Program-made: the position numbers and the translations under genes
Shown: positions 22,258 to 35,356 of the stretch, piece after piece
Position numbering within the stretch: the first letter of the stretch is position 1
Layout of the letters: every line of letters begins with the position of its first letter
The notes under the pieces: model-generated
Databases searched by the model: none
The model's input: the letters and a program-made list of their open reading frames with translations, nothing else
What the model was told of the DNA's origin: nothing
NCBI RefSeq assembly: GCF_030848805.1
Contig: NC_092361.1
Span: 13,133,444 to 13,197,443 of the forward strand
DNA: 64,000 bases
Reading direction: 5' to 3'
From: Temnothorax longispinosus
Taxonomy: Eukaryota; Arthropoda; Insecta; Hymenoptera; Formicidae

Positions 22258-25200
22258 ATTAAATATTTAAATTACGATGCTTATCTATGTATAAGCTTTA
22301 AAATCACATCAATTTAGAAGGACCAAAATTTATAGTCGAAATGTCTTGACAATGATAGCCAATTGGAGTCGATTAAAAATAAAGTCTTAATCGTTAATAT
22401 CGTTAGTACTATACTTTTGCCTTAAAAAGATATTTACTTTTATAGCTACAGACTTGGAATTTACTTGTATTTACTATTGGAAGAAGATAATCTTATCTCC
22501 GTTATCTCCGAAACTTTCGTTTCTCAACGATACATATTAATAAGTGCATTAAGAGCGGATTGATGTAAAGTTTTTAAATTAAAAATAGTGCGTTCGACAG
22601 CAAATTTTTCGGGTTAGAACCAGCTATTTGTATGACACGCAGTCTGAAATATTTACAGCGCCATCGACATCGCGTCATCCCGACCTTAACTATACACGTT
22701 CCGGCGAGAGTTTATGCAATAACGCTCGGCATACAAAAAAGGGATGAAAAGAATGAGAGGGCGCGCGATTTGCCGATACAGCCGGTGGCAAGGCAGTAAG
22801 TAAGCAGGTCCTTCGGCATCGGGTCATGCACCAGCTGACGCGCCTAGGGATAATAACTTTGCGAGCCGCATGCATTAACTTTAATTAACTATTTGACGCG
22901 GGTCTTTGCGTGTGCATATTAAGCACGCGGTGTCCGCACGCGGACGGCGACAACGATCGTTGAAAATGATTGCCCCGGGTGACATTCTGGACTATTCTGG
23001 AGCACCGTTCTGGAGCTTGGAGCGCGAAGCGCGGCGGTTGATTAAACTTACAAAAAGATTTAATCCAGCCGCGCGGTAGAAGTACTGGTCCGGCCTAACG
23101 AGAAGCGCGCGTACGAGTTTCACCGGTCTAATAAGAAAGCCGCGTCGAATTCTCGAGAGCGATATTCGTGGTTTAATAATATTATACCAGAACTTGGTCG
23201 ACGTTACATTTCGAGGCGGATCTCGGTGCTTCTCAAGAGAGGCGAAAGGGGTCCCGAGCGCGCGAGCGGACTCGAGTTTTCATTTATTCCCCGAGCTGAT
23301 TTACGGCGGTCGCCCGGATAAGCGGGTTGCCTCGTGGACCGCGCAAATGGTCGGCTATCCCGGTTCTCTCTCCCACGCCGCGCATTGTCTTCTTCGTGCG
23401 GCGCGGCGCGCGCGCTCGCGCACGCTAGTGTATCCGCACGAAATCTTATATGATTTAGATAGCAATTTTTGCGAGGCCGACCGATCCTCTTCTCTTAAAT
23501 TACGGAGATGTATTGTTTTTCCTACGATTATCACTTTTTTTTCGTAACCAAGTTCTTCCGCACGCATCGCTCTGATATACGTAAGTTCTTTCTGCGAGAT
23601 CGTTTTTGTTGGAAAAACAGCAAACCCTAACTCTGTACGTCTCAGAAATATCTTTGATATTTCGCGTGTTTCCCTCCGCGGTCTCTGCACGTACGGTTAC
23701 GGTTGACGACGGCGCAATCGCGAACGCCTAATGAGTATTAATTCCGTCGAGCGTTATTATCAAAGCGATGGGCTCACATCGAGATTAGCCTAACCGAATC
23801 TTGTAAGATATCCGGCTGGAGACAGTCGTGTCCCGCTGGGGCTTCACGGGTTCCGCTTCTTCGACAGTTCGTCGCTTGTGATCACGAGCTGCCGCCCGTG
23901 GAGGCCGACGACCCGGTTCAGTCGCGCCAGTACACCCCATCTGCTCGGTATAATAAGATGTCGGCCATAAACGTCTTAGCACTTTGCGGGCTGCGCTTAA
24001 TTGATCGTCGCCTCGACTTCTTGGCGACTAAGATACTGGGTACCTGACGATGAACGACCGGCTCCCGTCGCTCTTTCCCAGGTAACACGCGACTTATTAT
24101 GCACGCTGGAGGAACATTAGGGGCTGTAGGGTCTCGCATAACGCTTTCCGTGGCTGTCTTCCTCCGCGGGCGTCGCGCAGCAAGTTTAAACGAGATTGGC
24201 GAGACTGCAACTACTACTACTGCTGCTGCTAGTAGTGACTCAGGGTGCTCCAATTAGCGTGACACATAAAATATTCCAGAGAACGGCCTGCTAGTGTCAC
24301 AACGCAATGGCATTGTTAAGGAACCCGACTGCGCGACACACGAGTGTTCGGAATTAATAACCACGACTGAAGAATTTCAGAAAAGTCTTCCCGCGCGTCA
24401 AAGCGTTAGGCGACTTGGAGCGCTGAATGCGTCGTTTATCACTCGTCGCCGCCATTTCACATTATTCATTTGAAAAAAACCTTAAAGAGTAACATTATTA
24501 TGTAATATGACATTTTAAAAAGTTAGTTTTTTGTCAAAAAAATTAATATGACCGTATGTCTGTCGTGGTTGTAATTTATTATGTGACAGAATTAGTATGA
24601 CCTTACGTTGCAAGTTTTGAAATTTTATTAGTAAAAACTAACAAATTATAATTCATTCGTCTATGCATATGGAACTCGATCATTCGCAGGGTTTCTCTCT
24701 TTCTCTCTTTCAACGAGTACAAGTGGTTTTCCAAGAACCGTTCGATACTCCGAATTGGCGAATCGCGAGCGGAACGATTAACTCGTCCGGAACAGAAAAA
24801 CGCTGGTTGGCTTGGCTCCGGAAGATTAAAGGGCCCCGCTCCTCTGACCCGTAAGCAATACCGCGAGCATTAAACGCCATGTGTTTGACAACGTAACACG
24901 CCGCGTCGAGATCTGAGAGAAAGGCCGCTCTTCGAATATGGAACACGTGTAGGTTCGCAACTCTCGTCGACTATCATCGTTTCGTCGACGAATGGAGGCG
25001 TATCCCGCCCGCCGTATACCGACGAGCCTACCCGCCGCGCCCGTCGCCGTCGAGAGGATAGTTGTCGGATGTACAGAAATATAGCCGGCTAAAATTAGGA
25101 GATGGCACCTCGCAATAAAACGTCTTCACCGCCGCTGTCTTCTCAGCGATGACGACGTCTTGCGTGGTACGTGCGTAATTATTGCACCTCCACTCTTCTC

Positions 25201-28200
25201 TACCCTGTCATCCCACGTCCATAAACGCAATACGCATTTCGACATATACCTTCTTTAACTGTTAAATGTTTGCTGCGTACCGTACTATAAACTAGTAAAA
25301 CATCGTCAAAACAAGTAGGAAAAATATCGTTAAACTATTTTATGGACTTCAATAAAAACCGATCATCTATCGATAAATATTTTTTTTCCATTTTTTTTGT
25401 GGAAAACTGATGAAGTGATTGAAATGGGAAAAGTTATATTGCTTTAATAGTATTAGCGCGCAGTATAAGCAGATTTTAATCAAATATTTCAAAGCGATTT
25501 GTTTCAAAGTGTGCACAAAAATTTGCGCGAGAAATATTCGTTTACAATGCATCAGCGAACTGCTATCTCGCGGAGAGCTGTTAAAAAACGCGGGCGCTTT
25601 CATCACGAAAAATGGCTGATGTGAATAGTTCATTCGGCGACGCAGCTGCCTACAAATATTTGGCAGGAAATGTATAGGTGCGCGCAAATATTTGCCGGGG
25701 TCCCGCAAAATGAACGGGATGCAGCGGGGGGCAATAGGAGAGGTATCAGGTAAACCATTTTTAATACCGCGTTTCGTTTTTTGGAATTATCAGTAAAATC
25801 AGTTAAAGACAGTACTGCGATAAATAGCGATGCATGAATTTATTCTGTTAATTGAAGTATAATTATATCTGTATGTATAAAATATTATAACAGCGATGAG
25901 TCTGTTTCAATAATGCGACACATCTTCTCCCAAAAATTACGCTTTCCAACCATGCCAAGTTAACGGCTGGGTCGCTATGTATAAATCAAGGGAGATTTGT
26001 ATTCAAGAAATATCAACCTTTAAGGAAATCAATATTCTCTCTTAGGAACGGAAGATTTGACAGTCGGAGCGGAACACGAGAGGGACATGTGTATATGTAT
26101 GCTGTATGGATGTTCGCATAAGAGAGACGCAAGTGATGCGCGGGGGTGATGTTCGACGCTTGTCTGATCCCTCGGGGTTGAGTTGATCTATGACTCAGTC
26201 AGGAAGTACGCCTCGACAAGGGCAGCCGGAGTGCGGCGAAGTCAACCTGTCATCCCGATACCCTTGAATCGCTCGTGGAAGTCCGAGGAAACCGATGAGC
26301 CAGCGCGCGTCGCTCGCTATGCTATATACGTATATATCGGCTTTGTGTCGCAATACGGGAGTAAAGGGGCTGCTTGCACCCCCGCTCGCAGACCGGAAGT
26401 ATGATCCAGCGAGTCACGTGCCTGCCGAGCGAAAGAGCGTAGAGCTGAAAAAGTGTCCGATGAAACGGAAGACGTGCAGATCGATGAAAGCGACGACGGA
26501 CGGCAGGGAAAGGAGGAGAGAGGACTGTACTAAAGAAACTCACAACGTGTCGTTATGGAGAAATAAAACATCCATTATGGATATAGATTCGTCGAAATTG
26601 AAACGTAATTCCATGATTAGAGGTAGAAAATAGGCGCATCAATATCAAGTCGTAATGGTATCGAATTAATAAGCGGCATTAGAGTTTATTATTGGTGGAA
26701 ATGACACATAATGGAAGAATAATGGATGTTAAAATAATTGATCAGAAGGTATATTTAAACGTTCAACTCATCGTTAGATATAAATGGACAGATGAAACGG
26801 CGACGTTATCAATTGCAATTATCTTCGTATTTTTTGTACTATATAAAAATGATTATTCTATAGCGATATCAATATCGTTGAAATATTATTTTCTATCGCT
26901 TCGACTCATCTTTCGTGACACTGGAAATGGAAAAAAGAACACAAGGGGGGGGGGAGAAAGTGGGGGACCGTGGAAGAGCCAATTTAACTTCTTTCAACGC
27001 CGAAGAAATCACGTGCTTCGCTACCCTCTTACGAGGAGGTCACGACGCCTCGAGATTGTAGATAACCTTAATTGAATAACTGTCAAATTAAAGTAGCAAA
27101 ATTTTAAATCAGCGACATTGAAGTAACGCATTCACTACCGGTGTCGTTCGCCGTCCGCGGCGCGAATTCATCCGATTAAATTATCGCGCGTTCATTAAGA
27201 CGCGAAAAGCGGGACAGTACGCGGGACGGATAGGGATCGGATGAAGGACCGAGTGGTGCGCAACCCCGCGTCCGCGAGTGATTAATGGCGACGAGATTTT
27301 TAATATCTGTAAAGCGTCGCCTTGACGTCCGTTTCATCGCGCGACGATTTTCTGCCGGCGCCTCCTCCGCTCGCCCCTCCCCCCCCCTCGTGTGTTCTTT
27401 TGCGGTTGATCCGACACACGGTGTGTGTAAACGAACGATCGCGAGACGAGAGAAATATCGCTGCCTCGGAGGGAAGAGAAAAAGAAAAAGGGCTGAGGAG
27501 ATCGCGTGACTGCGGAAACAAGAAGAAAGCCGGTGCTGCGGCGGAAACGGCGAGAGGACCCGCGAAATGACGGAAACGTATGGAGCCGGGGGAAGGAGCG
27601 GAGAAAGGGGGCAATCTAATTTCTTCCAGGCCTTCGCGTTTCCCTCTTTCTTTTTCTCGCATCTCGCGTGCGTCTGGTGGAGTGGAGTGGCGAAAAATCG
27701 GGTCGAGCCGTCGCGCTTGCACGCCCCGTGTCAATAAGAATTTACGGCTGTGGCGCGACCTTTAAAGACCACCGAGACCCGGCTTGCAAAGCGGAGTAAA
27801 GTCGGAGCGGAGGAAGTCACGTGACACAAACCACCTCGAATAAACCTTCTGTTCTCACGACAGTTATGGGAACGCTCGCGCTGGAACGAGAGCTGGGAAT
27901 CGAAGCCACTTTACGTCGTTGACATTCCAAGCGTTACGACGACCGTCCGATCGTCAATATGACATTATCACTTATCCGACGCCCTTTAGCGTGCTATTGA
28001 AACCGCGTATCTTTATAAAGAGCACGTTGATAAAACATCGCGATCGTAACATTTATTTAAATAAATAAATTTTTTTTACCATAATTACAGATTTCCGATA
28101 CACTCGTAATTCAACGTTTGGATTAGCGTTACGTGATAAGCAAGGCTTTTGCCTCGAAATCTCGAGAATATTATCTCATTACGAGGCAAGTCGTGGTCCC

Positions 28201-31200
28201 AGATTCATTTCTCTGCTCCTGCCGGGAACGACGGAAGCGCAAAGATCCGGACGGGTCGTAGACGCAGCCCGGCAGACGCGCCCTTACGTAGTGAAATCAA
28301 TCCTTCGCGCTGCATTCATTAGCGTCGCCTTAATGACCCTCTAATGACCCTGGGGTTGACCTTATCTGAGGTGAAGTCGTGCGTAACGAGAAAAGCCCGA
28401 AACGTGATTTATTATCGAAAAACACCGACGGGATGACGAAGCGGAGTGACGGAGGGAGGAGGGAGAGGGAGAGGGCGCGCCGAGGGAGAAAGGGTGGCGG
28501 TGCGTACGGTCGGGTCGGGGAACGGAGAAACGCGAGAGACGCGCGAGCGAGGCGTTCGTCGAAAACGCGAGGAACGACCCTCGGGCAGAAAATTCGCCGA
28601 CGCGTCGGATCGACGACGACGAAGGACGGCGGAGAAAGAAGCGGGGAAGAATCGAGGGGGGGCAAAAGGGATTCCCCAAAGCGCCCTATGGGACTCTGTA
28701 AACGCGACATTAAAATCAGCTTACAAATCGCTTCGACGACGTTTCCCTTCCGCTCGCGGAGTGCCTATCGGATTGAAACTCGTGAGACTGACTGCCTTCG
28801 TTTCGTCTCGTCCTTCTTCCTCGTGGTTTTCGTCGTCGTCGTCGTCGTCGTCCCTTTGTCTCGGTTTTACTACGTACTTTTGACTCGACTTGGAAAGCGA
28901 GAGAGAGAGATTTTTCTGCAACCGTTGCGTTTCTGCGACTGCGAGTCGATTCAATTGTCGCGAATATTGTCTCTGTCGATATTATAATGATCGTCGAGAT
29001 CCTTTCGCGGACTTACATCGAGATGTTCGTCGATAGACGTCACTCGATAATGTTACCTCGTTAGCAATCCAAGTTAGATATCAAGAAGAATTTCGATGGA
29101 ATTTCATGTCATTGATTGAGTATTATCCGCTTATAGCTTCTACAAGTTGTTAAAGAGTGCTTAATAAATTCTCTAAATAATTAGTCATTTATTGATTGAT
29201 ATGGTGCAGCATATTGTTCCGTTTAATACCTGCATTTTAATAAAATTGTATCTATGCATTAATAATATCATTGTACGTGTAGTAAGTATATAAGTTTTTT
29301 TACAAGAGACAGTTTAAAAATACTGTTTTATATATTTTTATATATATTAGGTATTTTATATAGTTTTAAAATTTTATATATTCTTTTTGTCTATTTCTTA
29401 CCTTCGACTTTTCTCGCGAGTTACAGAGTAACTTCAAATACTCGTGAAATGAGCCATTTAATTCCAACAATATTTGAATAAGTCTACAGAAAGATTTTGA
29501 CCTCGTGAAAGCATTCAATGGCTCTTTCAGCATGGTTAGCAATAGTAAGTAATACAAAGTAAGAGTGTAATTTTACGTGCGGCCACCTTTTACTGCTAGT
29601 TTCTCGCCACCCTGCTTCTTCCTTATTTATTAGCGCGTGGGGGCGAATTCTAAAGTAACTAACCCTTATAGAAACCGAATTCTCTTCCCAAATTCTGTTC
29701 TCGAAGAGCTTCAGAATCGAGATGTTCATCGAGTTGATGCTGAAATCTCCACGGTATTCGGCATTCAGTCGTTCGCTCGTGAAACAGCTTGGAATCCGCA
29801 AAGAGTTCGGGCTTTACGAGCCACACAGATTTGTTTCAAGTCGCCTCGCGAGCCGGTAAACAGGGTGAAAGCGTTGGCGGCGCTATCGGGGGATGAGGGA
29901 CAGAGGGAAGGGATATACGTATATATGATTCAGCGGCAAAGTGATTCGTTCGTTCGCTCCGTGCATTCGTCCACACCCTCTTCTTCACATTCTCTCTCTC
30001 GGTGCAGCAGCCGGGTACCGCCGCGCCGGCCTCGAGTGCAAGGCAAAGGGCCGAGGGAGCGGGATGGAGGACGACGAGAAAAGCCACAATCCTCTCGAGA
30101 GAGACGCTCACTCGACTCACGAGTGCGCATCTACAGAAGAGGATCCCGCGCGCGAACGCGCGCGCGACGTGTTAAGGCCCGTCGTACGTAAGGAAGCTTA
30201 AAAGCTAAGCCTTAAGCTCAACGACCAATCGTGAACATCGCATCGTGCGCGTCGGCGATCCGAATGAGAAGAAACAAACTGGCTACCTCGTAGCGGAAAC
30301 GAAAACGGCTTTATTCGGGGTGTCTGTAAAAATTGCGCGATTCAAGTTGATTCGCCCCGCTCCGCGATCTTGTAATTTAATGTCTAAGTGACTTTTATTG
30401 CAGTTGCGTATAACTTACGCGTTAAGGGTCTCACGCCGATTGACTCGAAATAATTTCAGACCTTGGGGAATAAGGGGGACCGAGGATCGACGGGGTGATC
30501 GACGGTGGCTTGTTTCGAATATTAATTCTTACGACTATATCTGCGGACTGACTTCATTGAAGCTGCACACGTTGTAAATGTTCCCTCGAGTAACACAACT
30601 CGCTATATCTATACACTCGCTTCTGTATCGTTAGCAAACTTCGAGCTCGGTTTAGGCAGGAATTAGGAAGAAGTTTGGAACTTGTACGCCGTATTTACAC
30701 TGCAGTTTCGTGCAAATATTACGGTGATACCGTCATTATTTCCTCCAGAGGATACCGCGTATCACGTGAGAAAACAGAGTGCCGATCGAGATTATGAAGT
30801 GAAAACGTTCTTCAACCGGCGCTCTTATATATTTCTGCCGACGAAAGCTGCGTATTTATTCCCTAATATCATTGATATATTTACTGTCAAGCTCCTGTTT
30901 CTCTCTGAGTTAAGCAGCTTGTGTGGAAATAAAGTTTCGCGTCCCGGATGCAGTGGCAGCACAGGTGATCCCTTAATCCGTCCAGTGCCGTAGCTCATGC
31001 TTACTTCTCTACTTCTCGGTGTTGTAAAACCCGACGACGTATACGACGTAAATAAATCCCACGAATTAAGTCGCGTCGCCGTCGACTTTCGCGAGGCCGA
31101 CGGCGATCCGCCGCGACGCGACGCGACGTCGTGAGTCCTCTGAAGCCCGATCTCCCGAGAGTCCCGAGTAATAAGGCAGAGGCCTCTGCGCGAGGTTATC

Positions 31201-31936
31201 ACGGGTACCGTTTTGCTCGAAGGCTCTTTTGCCCTTCGTTCTCTAGCCCCACGATATAGAGGCCAACTCGAAACGAAGGCAATTACGCGCCGCACGGCAC
31301 TAGACATTATCGCCTCTCTCGGGGCGCTCGATTTCCTTCGCGCGCTTCGGCGCTCTTTTTCTTTGTCGCTTTCCCTTTCACGACAATCGATACAGGCCGA
31401 AGGTCTTTCTCGTTCATTAAAGTGTCAATCCAGTCTCGAGAGGGCGACCTCCCCCTCCTCCCCCCCTCGTCAGGCCCGGCCGCCACGTCTGTCGCGGGAG
31501 ACGCCCGTGAAATAAAGCAGACTCCATTCTCGAGGTGAGCCTCGCTCTTAGAAGAAAGCTTCTCGGCAATCTGCTAAAGTTGAAGGCTTCTTCGAGCCTG
31601 CGTCAAAGAACGAATGGTTGTATCACGTATATGATTTATATTGCGTGAATATGCAATAAGTGTGACACTTCCCATAAGTTCATCACTTAAGAACTTCATG
31701 TATGAAGATGATATTAAACAAATAATTCCCTTAATATTTTTATTAAGGTATATTGGATACTATCACTGTTAAACAGTAAAGGGTAAAATTTAAATCAATA
31801 CTTTGAGTTAAATAACATTTTGTTATTTTTAAGTTAAATTATGTGTTTAATATTGGGTATTGAGAGTACAACGGTTATTAGTGCTTGAACTTAATTATTA
31901 TAATAATTTATGAAGAAATGTACGTTTCAGTTCCGC

Positions 31937-32181
31937 TTTGAGTCATTTTTAGCCCACACACACAAAAAGATAAGTTACAGAAAATATTACAATGAATTAA
32001 TCACGTTTTCCATTCGGTCTATGCTGAGTCACTTCAACAATTGTGAGGCTGTAAAGCCGCCGTTAAATTGCATGATATCATTTACTTTGAAATTGATTAA
32101 ATTAACATTATTTTAGTTAAATTCATGACATATTGAGTAGGAACAGTGGCGTTCCACATGAATAGTTAAAAATGACTCAAA
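31937..32181. repeat. Inverted pair of 15-bp AP-1-like words
   Basis: TTTGAGTCATTTTTA (31937-31951) and its exact reverse complement (32167-32181) flank ~215 bp of AT-rich DNA. Each contains TGAGTCA, the AP-1 (Fos/Jun) consensus. They may be the worn arms of an inverted-repeat element or two factor sites; I cannot distinguish these. Confidence 0.35.
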
Positions 32182-32748
32182 TTAAGTATTTTTAATTTAA
32201 CGCTACAAATTTAATAATATAATATACGCGAACGTAATGTAGGTAAATGCGTGTTACGCGAACAATGGTCTTCGATTCCTGAATATGACCATCTGACCAT
32301 CCAAATCGCGACAGCTGTTATCGGTCTCGTAAATCCCGGAAATCCGTCGCTTTAGCGAGAAGAAACCGAGGCGGATGGTCATTCTAGTCACGAGCGAATG
32401 CTTATTCGACGACGATGCAATACTAATCGTTTTATTCCGTAATCGTATACTCTTAGAAAGATACAAATGAGCACGTGTGTAAATGGACGTCTTTGACGTT
32501 CTCTCTCTTCCCTGTCGACGTCGGCGTCGTGGCGCTCTTCCTCTCCTCGTTGCTCGACAACCGCCTGTGAAAACCACTCGTAGCGACGGCGGCGGCGGAA
32601 GTTCCGCCAACTTCGATAAAGTTCGTCGATTAAGCGCGGGTGCGCGCCGCGACGCGGAGGTGGAAGACGCCTCCGACTGTTCCGGCGGTGGCCGTCGCGA
32701 CGGATGTGCACGCAAGTGTGAACAGCGCAAGCTAAGCCGCTCATCTTC

Positions 32749-32772
32749 CTCTCTCTCTCTCTCTTTCTCTCT
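32749..32772. repeat. (TC)n microsatellite
   Basis: Imperfect CT dinucleotide run with TTT and TGT interruptions at the edge of a CpG-rich block. Confidence 0.85.
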
Positions 32773-33204
32773 GTCTCCGGGTGCGCGTCTGCTAAGCGCC
32801 TAGAAGGTGTAGACGGCGCCTCGTCCTCGTCCCGCGCGCGGCCTCGGCTTGAGCCCCCTGTTCATTATAACTTGGCCGTGGGATGTGCGAGGCCTCGTTG
32901 TTGACGGCGCGTCGGCGTCCCAATTATACACGCGTTGCCGCTAACTAACCTTATTTGCAAACCCCGCGGGCGCTACCGCGCTCCCGTCGCCTGTCTCCTC
33001 TCCAAAATCCGTCTCGGCGGCGACTCTCCCCTGGCTGCATTGGAAAGCGCGTCCCGTCGATTTAATTGCGACTTGACCGACGAGCCCGCCCGGGTCTCGT
33101 CTGGTTGACGTCCGCGATGCGACCTTCGCGGTGACGTCTCTCGCGCGGATGTCATCTCGCGACCGGGATTAACTCGACTTAAATTTCTTAACTGAAGGAA
33201 CTCC

Positions 33205-33206
<2 letters not shown>

Positions 33207-33264
<58 letters not shown>
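33207..33264. repeat. (TG)29 microsatellite
   Basis: An uninterrupted 58-bp TG run. Poly-Cys/Val or poly-His/Thr frames through it are artefacts of the repeat. Confidence 0.97.
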
Positions 33265-33265
<1 letters not shown>

Positions 33266-33304
33266 CGGAGGTGGCAAGAGGATTTTCGAAGTGGCGTTTC
33301 TACA

Positions 33305-33710
33305 CAGTACCGTCCATAAGTTCCCGGACACCTCAAAATTTCGAAATAAGAGTCCAAAACTGGTTGAACCATGTTTATTCAGACTTTTTATGATACATTG
33401 TTTTTATAAAACGAAAAACTAAGTGAACTCTTGGGATTATAGCTGACTTTCATTTAAAAAAACTAAAGTTTTGATTTGCTGCTATGATTACTTCGGATAA
33501 ATATCAAGATATTTCTCTATTTTTCGTTCTTTATTGTTTTACGCACAATTTTATTAATGTTGTGATAATATTAAAATGCTGAAAACATATCAAATTGTAG
33601 GTATTTTTTTAAATTTGTCATTGTATGTTTGTTAGTTTTCTCTGATTTTTCAATTTTCTTGTAAATACGTTACCACTTACCTCATTTTTCATATCTGAGC
33701 GGCGGAATCA
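33305..33710 (+). mobile_element. Possible Tc1-like terminus (remnant)
   Basis: The segment begins CAGTACCGTCCATAAGTTCC followed by CGGACACC, which resembles the terminal repeats of Tc1-type elements in insects. About 400 bp of AT-rich noncoding DNA follows before CpG-rich DNA resumes. I find no matching inverted end and no transposase frame, so this would be a 5' fragment. The 3' limit is a composition boundary and is approximate. Confidence 0.35.
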
Positions 33711-33865
33711 TTAAGTTTTCATGAATTTAAAACGGATGGGCTGTTGTGGATTCACTGCGGCCCGCTTTGCAGATTTAATTGCAACTTGACCGAGCCAGTC
33801 GGTTGAATCACCATCGTCGCCGTCGCGGTGAAGTCCACAGACGGATGTTGTATTTCATCGTCAGA

Positions 33866-35120
33866 ATGAGCGCGCGCTACAATAGAAGTTCCACCGTGCT
33901 TTCGGTAATTCACCAGAAGTAAGCGGCTGGAAAGGAAATTTCCTCCGCTCGGGGAGAGATTACCTCGCGGAAACGCGGTATTTTTACCAACTTTGATGTT
34001 GCTTTCTTATTTTCCATGGTATTTTACCGTAATCATGTCTGCTTGTGTAATTTTTGCTTTACCGATACTTACGCAATCATCGTTCGTACTTTGTTGTGCA
34101 AAGTTGCACGTATATACATTATCGCTGTCTTCTCGTGTTCGTGATGAAACGAGTTGCGAAATGCGGGAGCGTAAAGTTATCTCGTTTCGCATAATTTCGC
34201 CGAGAGCGCGGGGTCGCATCAGAGTTTCGTATGCGGTGTTCAGACTTACGATAGAAAACGGGATACACGTGGTTTAGAATTTATCACTGGTTATTATGTG
34301 GATGACCAGTCTATTCGGAGTTTCCCGGCCGCTTTTAGCAAACATATAGTTGTTTATCAAACAAGCTTTAGACGACAAATTCTGCTACGTGTCGATGTAC
34401 CTAATATCAAAGTATTAAGCGTGAAAGAACATTTGCGAGAGAATAATTCTGTTGCTCTGCACGCCCACGTGCATCACGAGAAGTTAGCAAGGAAAAAAAG
34501 GGCAACATTTTCGGGAGAGATCTGATATTATAACGACAATGATATGTGTCGGCGGAATTGTTAATGCCCGGAGTGGCGCCCCGCCATTCTTCTCCGCTCA
34601 TCCTCTTTTTTTCTCCTTGCTTGACATCCGGAATAGCGCCGAAGTTAATATTTCATGTGCCCGGCTGTTCCGGCGTTGAGAAAATGGAAAGGGCGAGGCC
34701 GCAGGTTTGAGCCGCGGTAAAAAGGGGTGTTCGGGATAGGGAGGGTAGCTGGGATGCGTGAAGTTATGAGGCCCTTTCCGGCGGAACGGCCGGACTACCC
34801 GCGGTGTGATTTAGCGCCAGAAACTGCTTCTTCTCATTCAATAAAATCGTCGCTTTTACCTATCTGCGATGAACGAGAGGAGAGATATAAAAATCGTTTT
34901 TCTTCAAACAGGAAGGAGCGAAGATTTGATAATGGTTATTTGAAAATTAATCCACAGTTGTATTTAAGGTAGAATGCATAAAAAATCTTGTTTCCTGAAA
35001 CGTTGCATCGGCTAAGAATAAATTTCTGTCTGATTGCATAATTCTATCACTTCATCTATGATTTATAATTTTCAGTCCTATATTTTATATCAAAGAAACA
35101 GACGTTCGTTAAATACAAAA
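33866..35120. other. No gene recognised
   Basis: CpG-containing unique DNA to ~34.8 kb, then AT-rich. The frame 33993-34277 starts with a hydrophobic stretch (LLSYFPWYFTVIMSACVIFA) that could mimic a signal sequence, but its remainder is Arg-rich and unstructured. I do not call it. Confidence 0.45.
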
Positions 35121-35356
35121 TGAGAGAGTCAAGAAACCAAATTCGAGCAAATAAAGGTTGTTATAAGTTATAAAAATGATTTATTGTCCAAAGATCAATA
35201 AAACATTGTGAACGTTTCAACTTTGCTTAGTCTTCTTCAGTACAATAAAAGTAAGGTCGAAACGTTCACAATGTTTTATTGAACTTTCGACAATAAATCA
35301 TTTTTATAACTTGTAACAATCTTTATTTGCTCGAATTTGGCCTCTTGACTCCCTCA
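35121..35356. mobile_element. 98-bp-armed inverted repeat, Penelope- or MITE-like
   Basis: The left arm (35121-35218) and right arm (35259-35356) are inverted copies of 98 bp with about nine differences, separated by 40 bp. The arms contain GATTTATTGTC, CAATAAAACATTGTG and AACGTTTC. The spacer plus the inner end of the left arm form, on the minus strand, an ACTGAAGA...GAAACGTTC motif like that at 21.85 kb. The right arm retains only the GAAACGTTC half. Head-to-head partial copies and hammerhead-like motifs fit the terminal structures of Penelope-like elements. An unrelated foldback transposon is the alternative. No reverse transcriptase is present. Confidence 0.55.
35205..35246 (-). ncRNA. 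Second hammerhead-like RNA motif (candidate)
   Basis: On the minus strand the order is ATTGT, ACTGAAGA, a GACT/AGTT stem with AAGCAA loop, GAAACGTTC, ACAAT. This matches the arrangement at 21848-21892, but the outer stem here is ATTGT/ACAAT instead of TTGAC/GTCAA. Both stems pair fully, which suggests selection on structure. The cleavage-site triplet required for a hammerhead (NUH after stem III) is not satisfied in this copy, so self-cleavage is doubtful. Confidence 0.35.

Larger units (their letters stand above)
22258..33058. other. No gene recognised; mostly CpG-rich
   Basis: Over 10 kb without a supportable gene. CpG-rich blocks dominate (22.6-24.4, 24.9-25.2, 26.0-26.6, 27.1-28.0, 28.1-29.1, 29.6-31.6 and 32.2-33.1 kb), with AT-rich breaks at 24.45-24.65, 25.25-25.6, 25.8-26.0, 29.1-29.4 and 31.6-32.2 kb. 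Arg/Ser-rich frames such as 28379-28987 and 29637-30191 overlap frames on the other strand, as expected of GC-rich chance ORFs. A CGT/TCG trinucleotide run lies near 28829-28852 and a run of ten G at 26945-26954. Promoters or untranslated exons are possible but unproven. Confidence 0.45.
33059..33865. repeat. Diverged local duplication flanking a microsatellite
   Basis: A 22-bp block GATTTAATTGC-ACTTGACCGA with one mismatch occurs at 33059-33080 and 33772-33793. In both places it is followed, 53-68 bp later, by GCGGTGA-GTC and then CGGATGT and TCATC words (ending ~33160 and ~33861). Order and orientation are conserved, so this looks like one ancestral ~100-bp segment duplicated, with a TG microsatellite and an AT-rich insert now between the copies. 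No coding frame is maintained. Confidence 0.5.

Noticed and set aside
25407..25425. CTGATGAAGTGATTGAAAT as a hammerhead core
   Set aside because: The core words are present, but the seven bases between them can form at most a 2-bp stem and no flanking stems pair.
28379..28987. 202-codon plus-strand frame, among the longest in the window
   Set aside because: Its Arg/Gly/Ser-rich content follows from purine-rich CpG DNA. Several other frames on both strands are equally open here, and no domain is recognisable.
33208..33422. Cys/Val-rich frames through the TG repeat
   Set aside because: Pure artefact of translating a (TG)n microsatellite. The same applies at 40011-40208 and 57162-57502.
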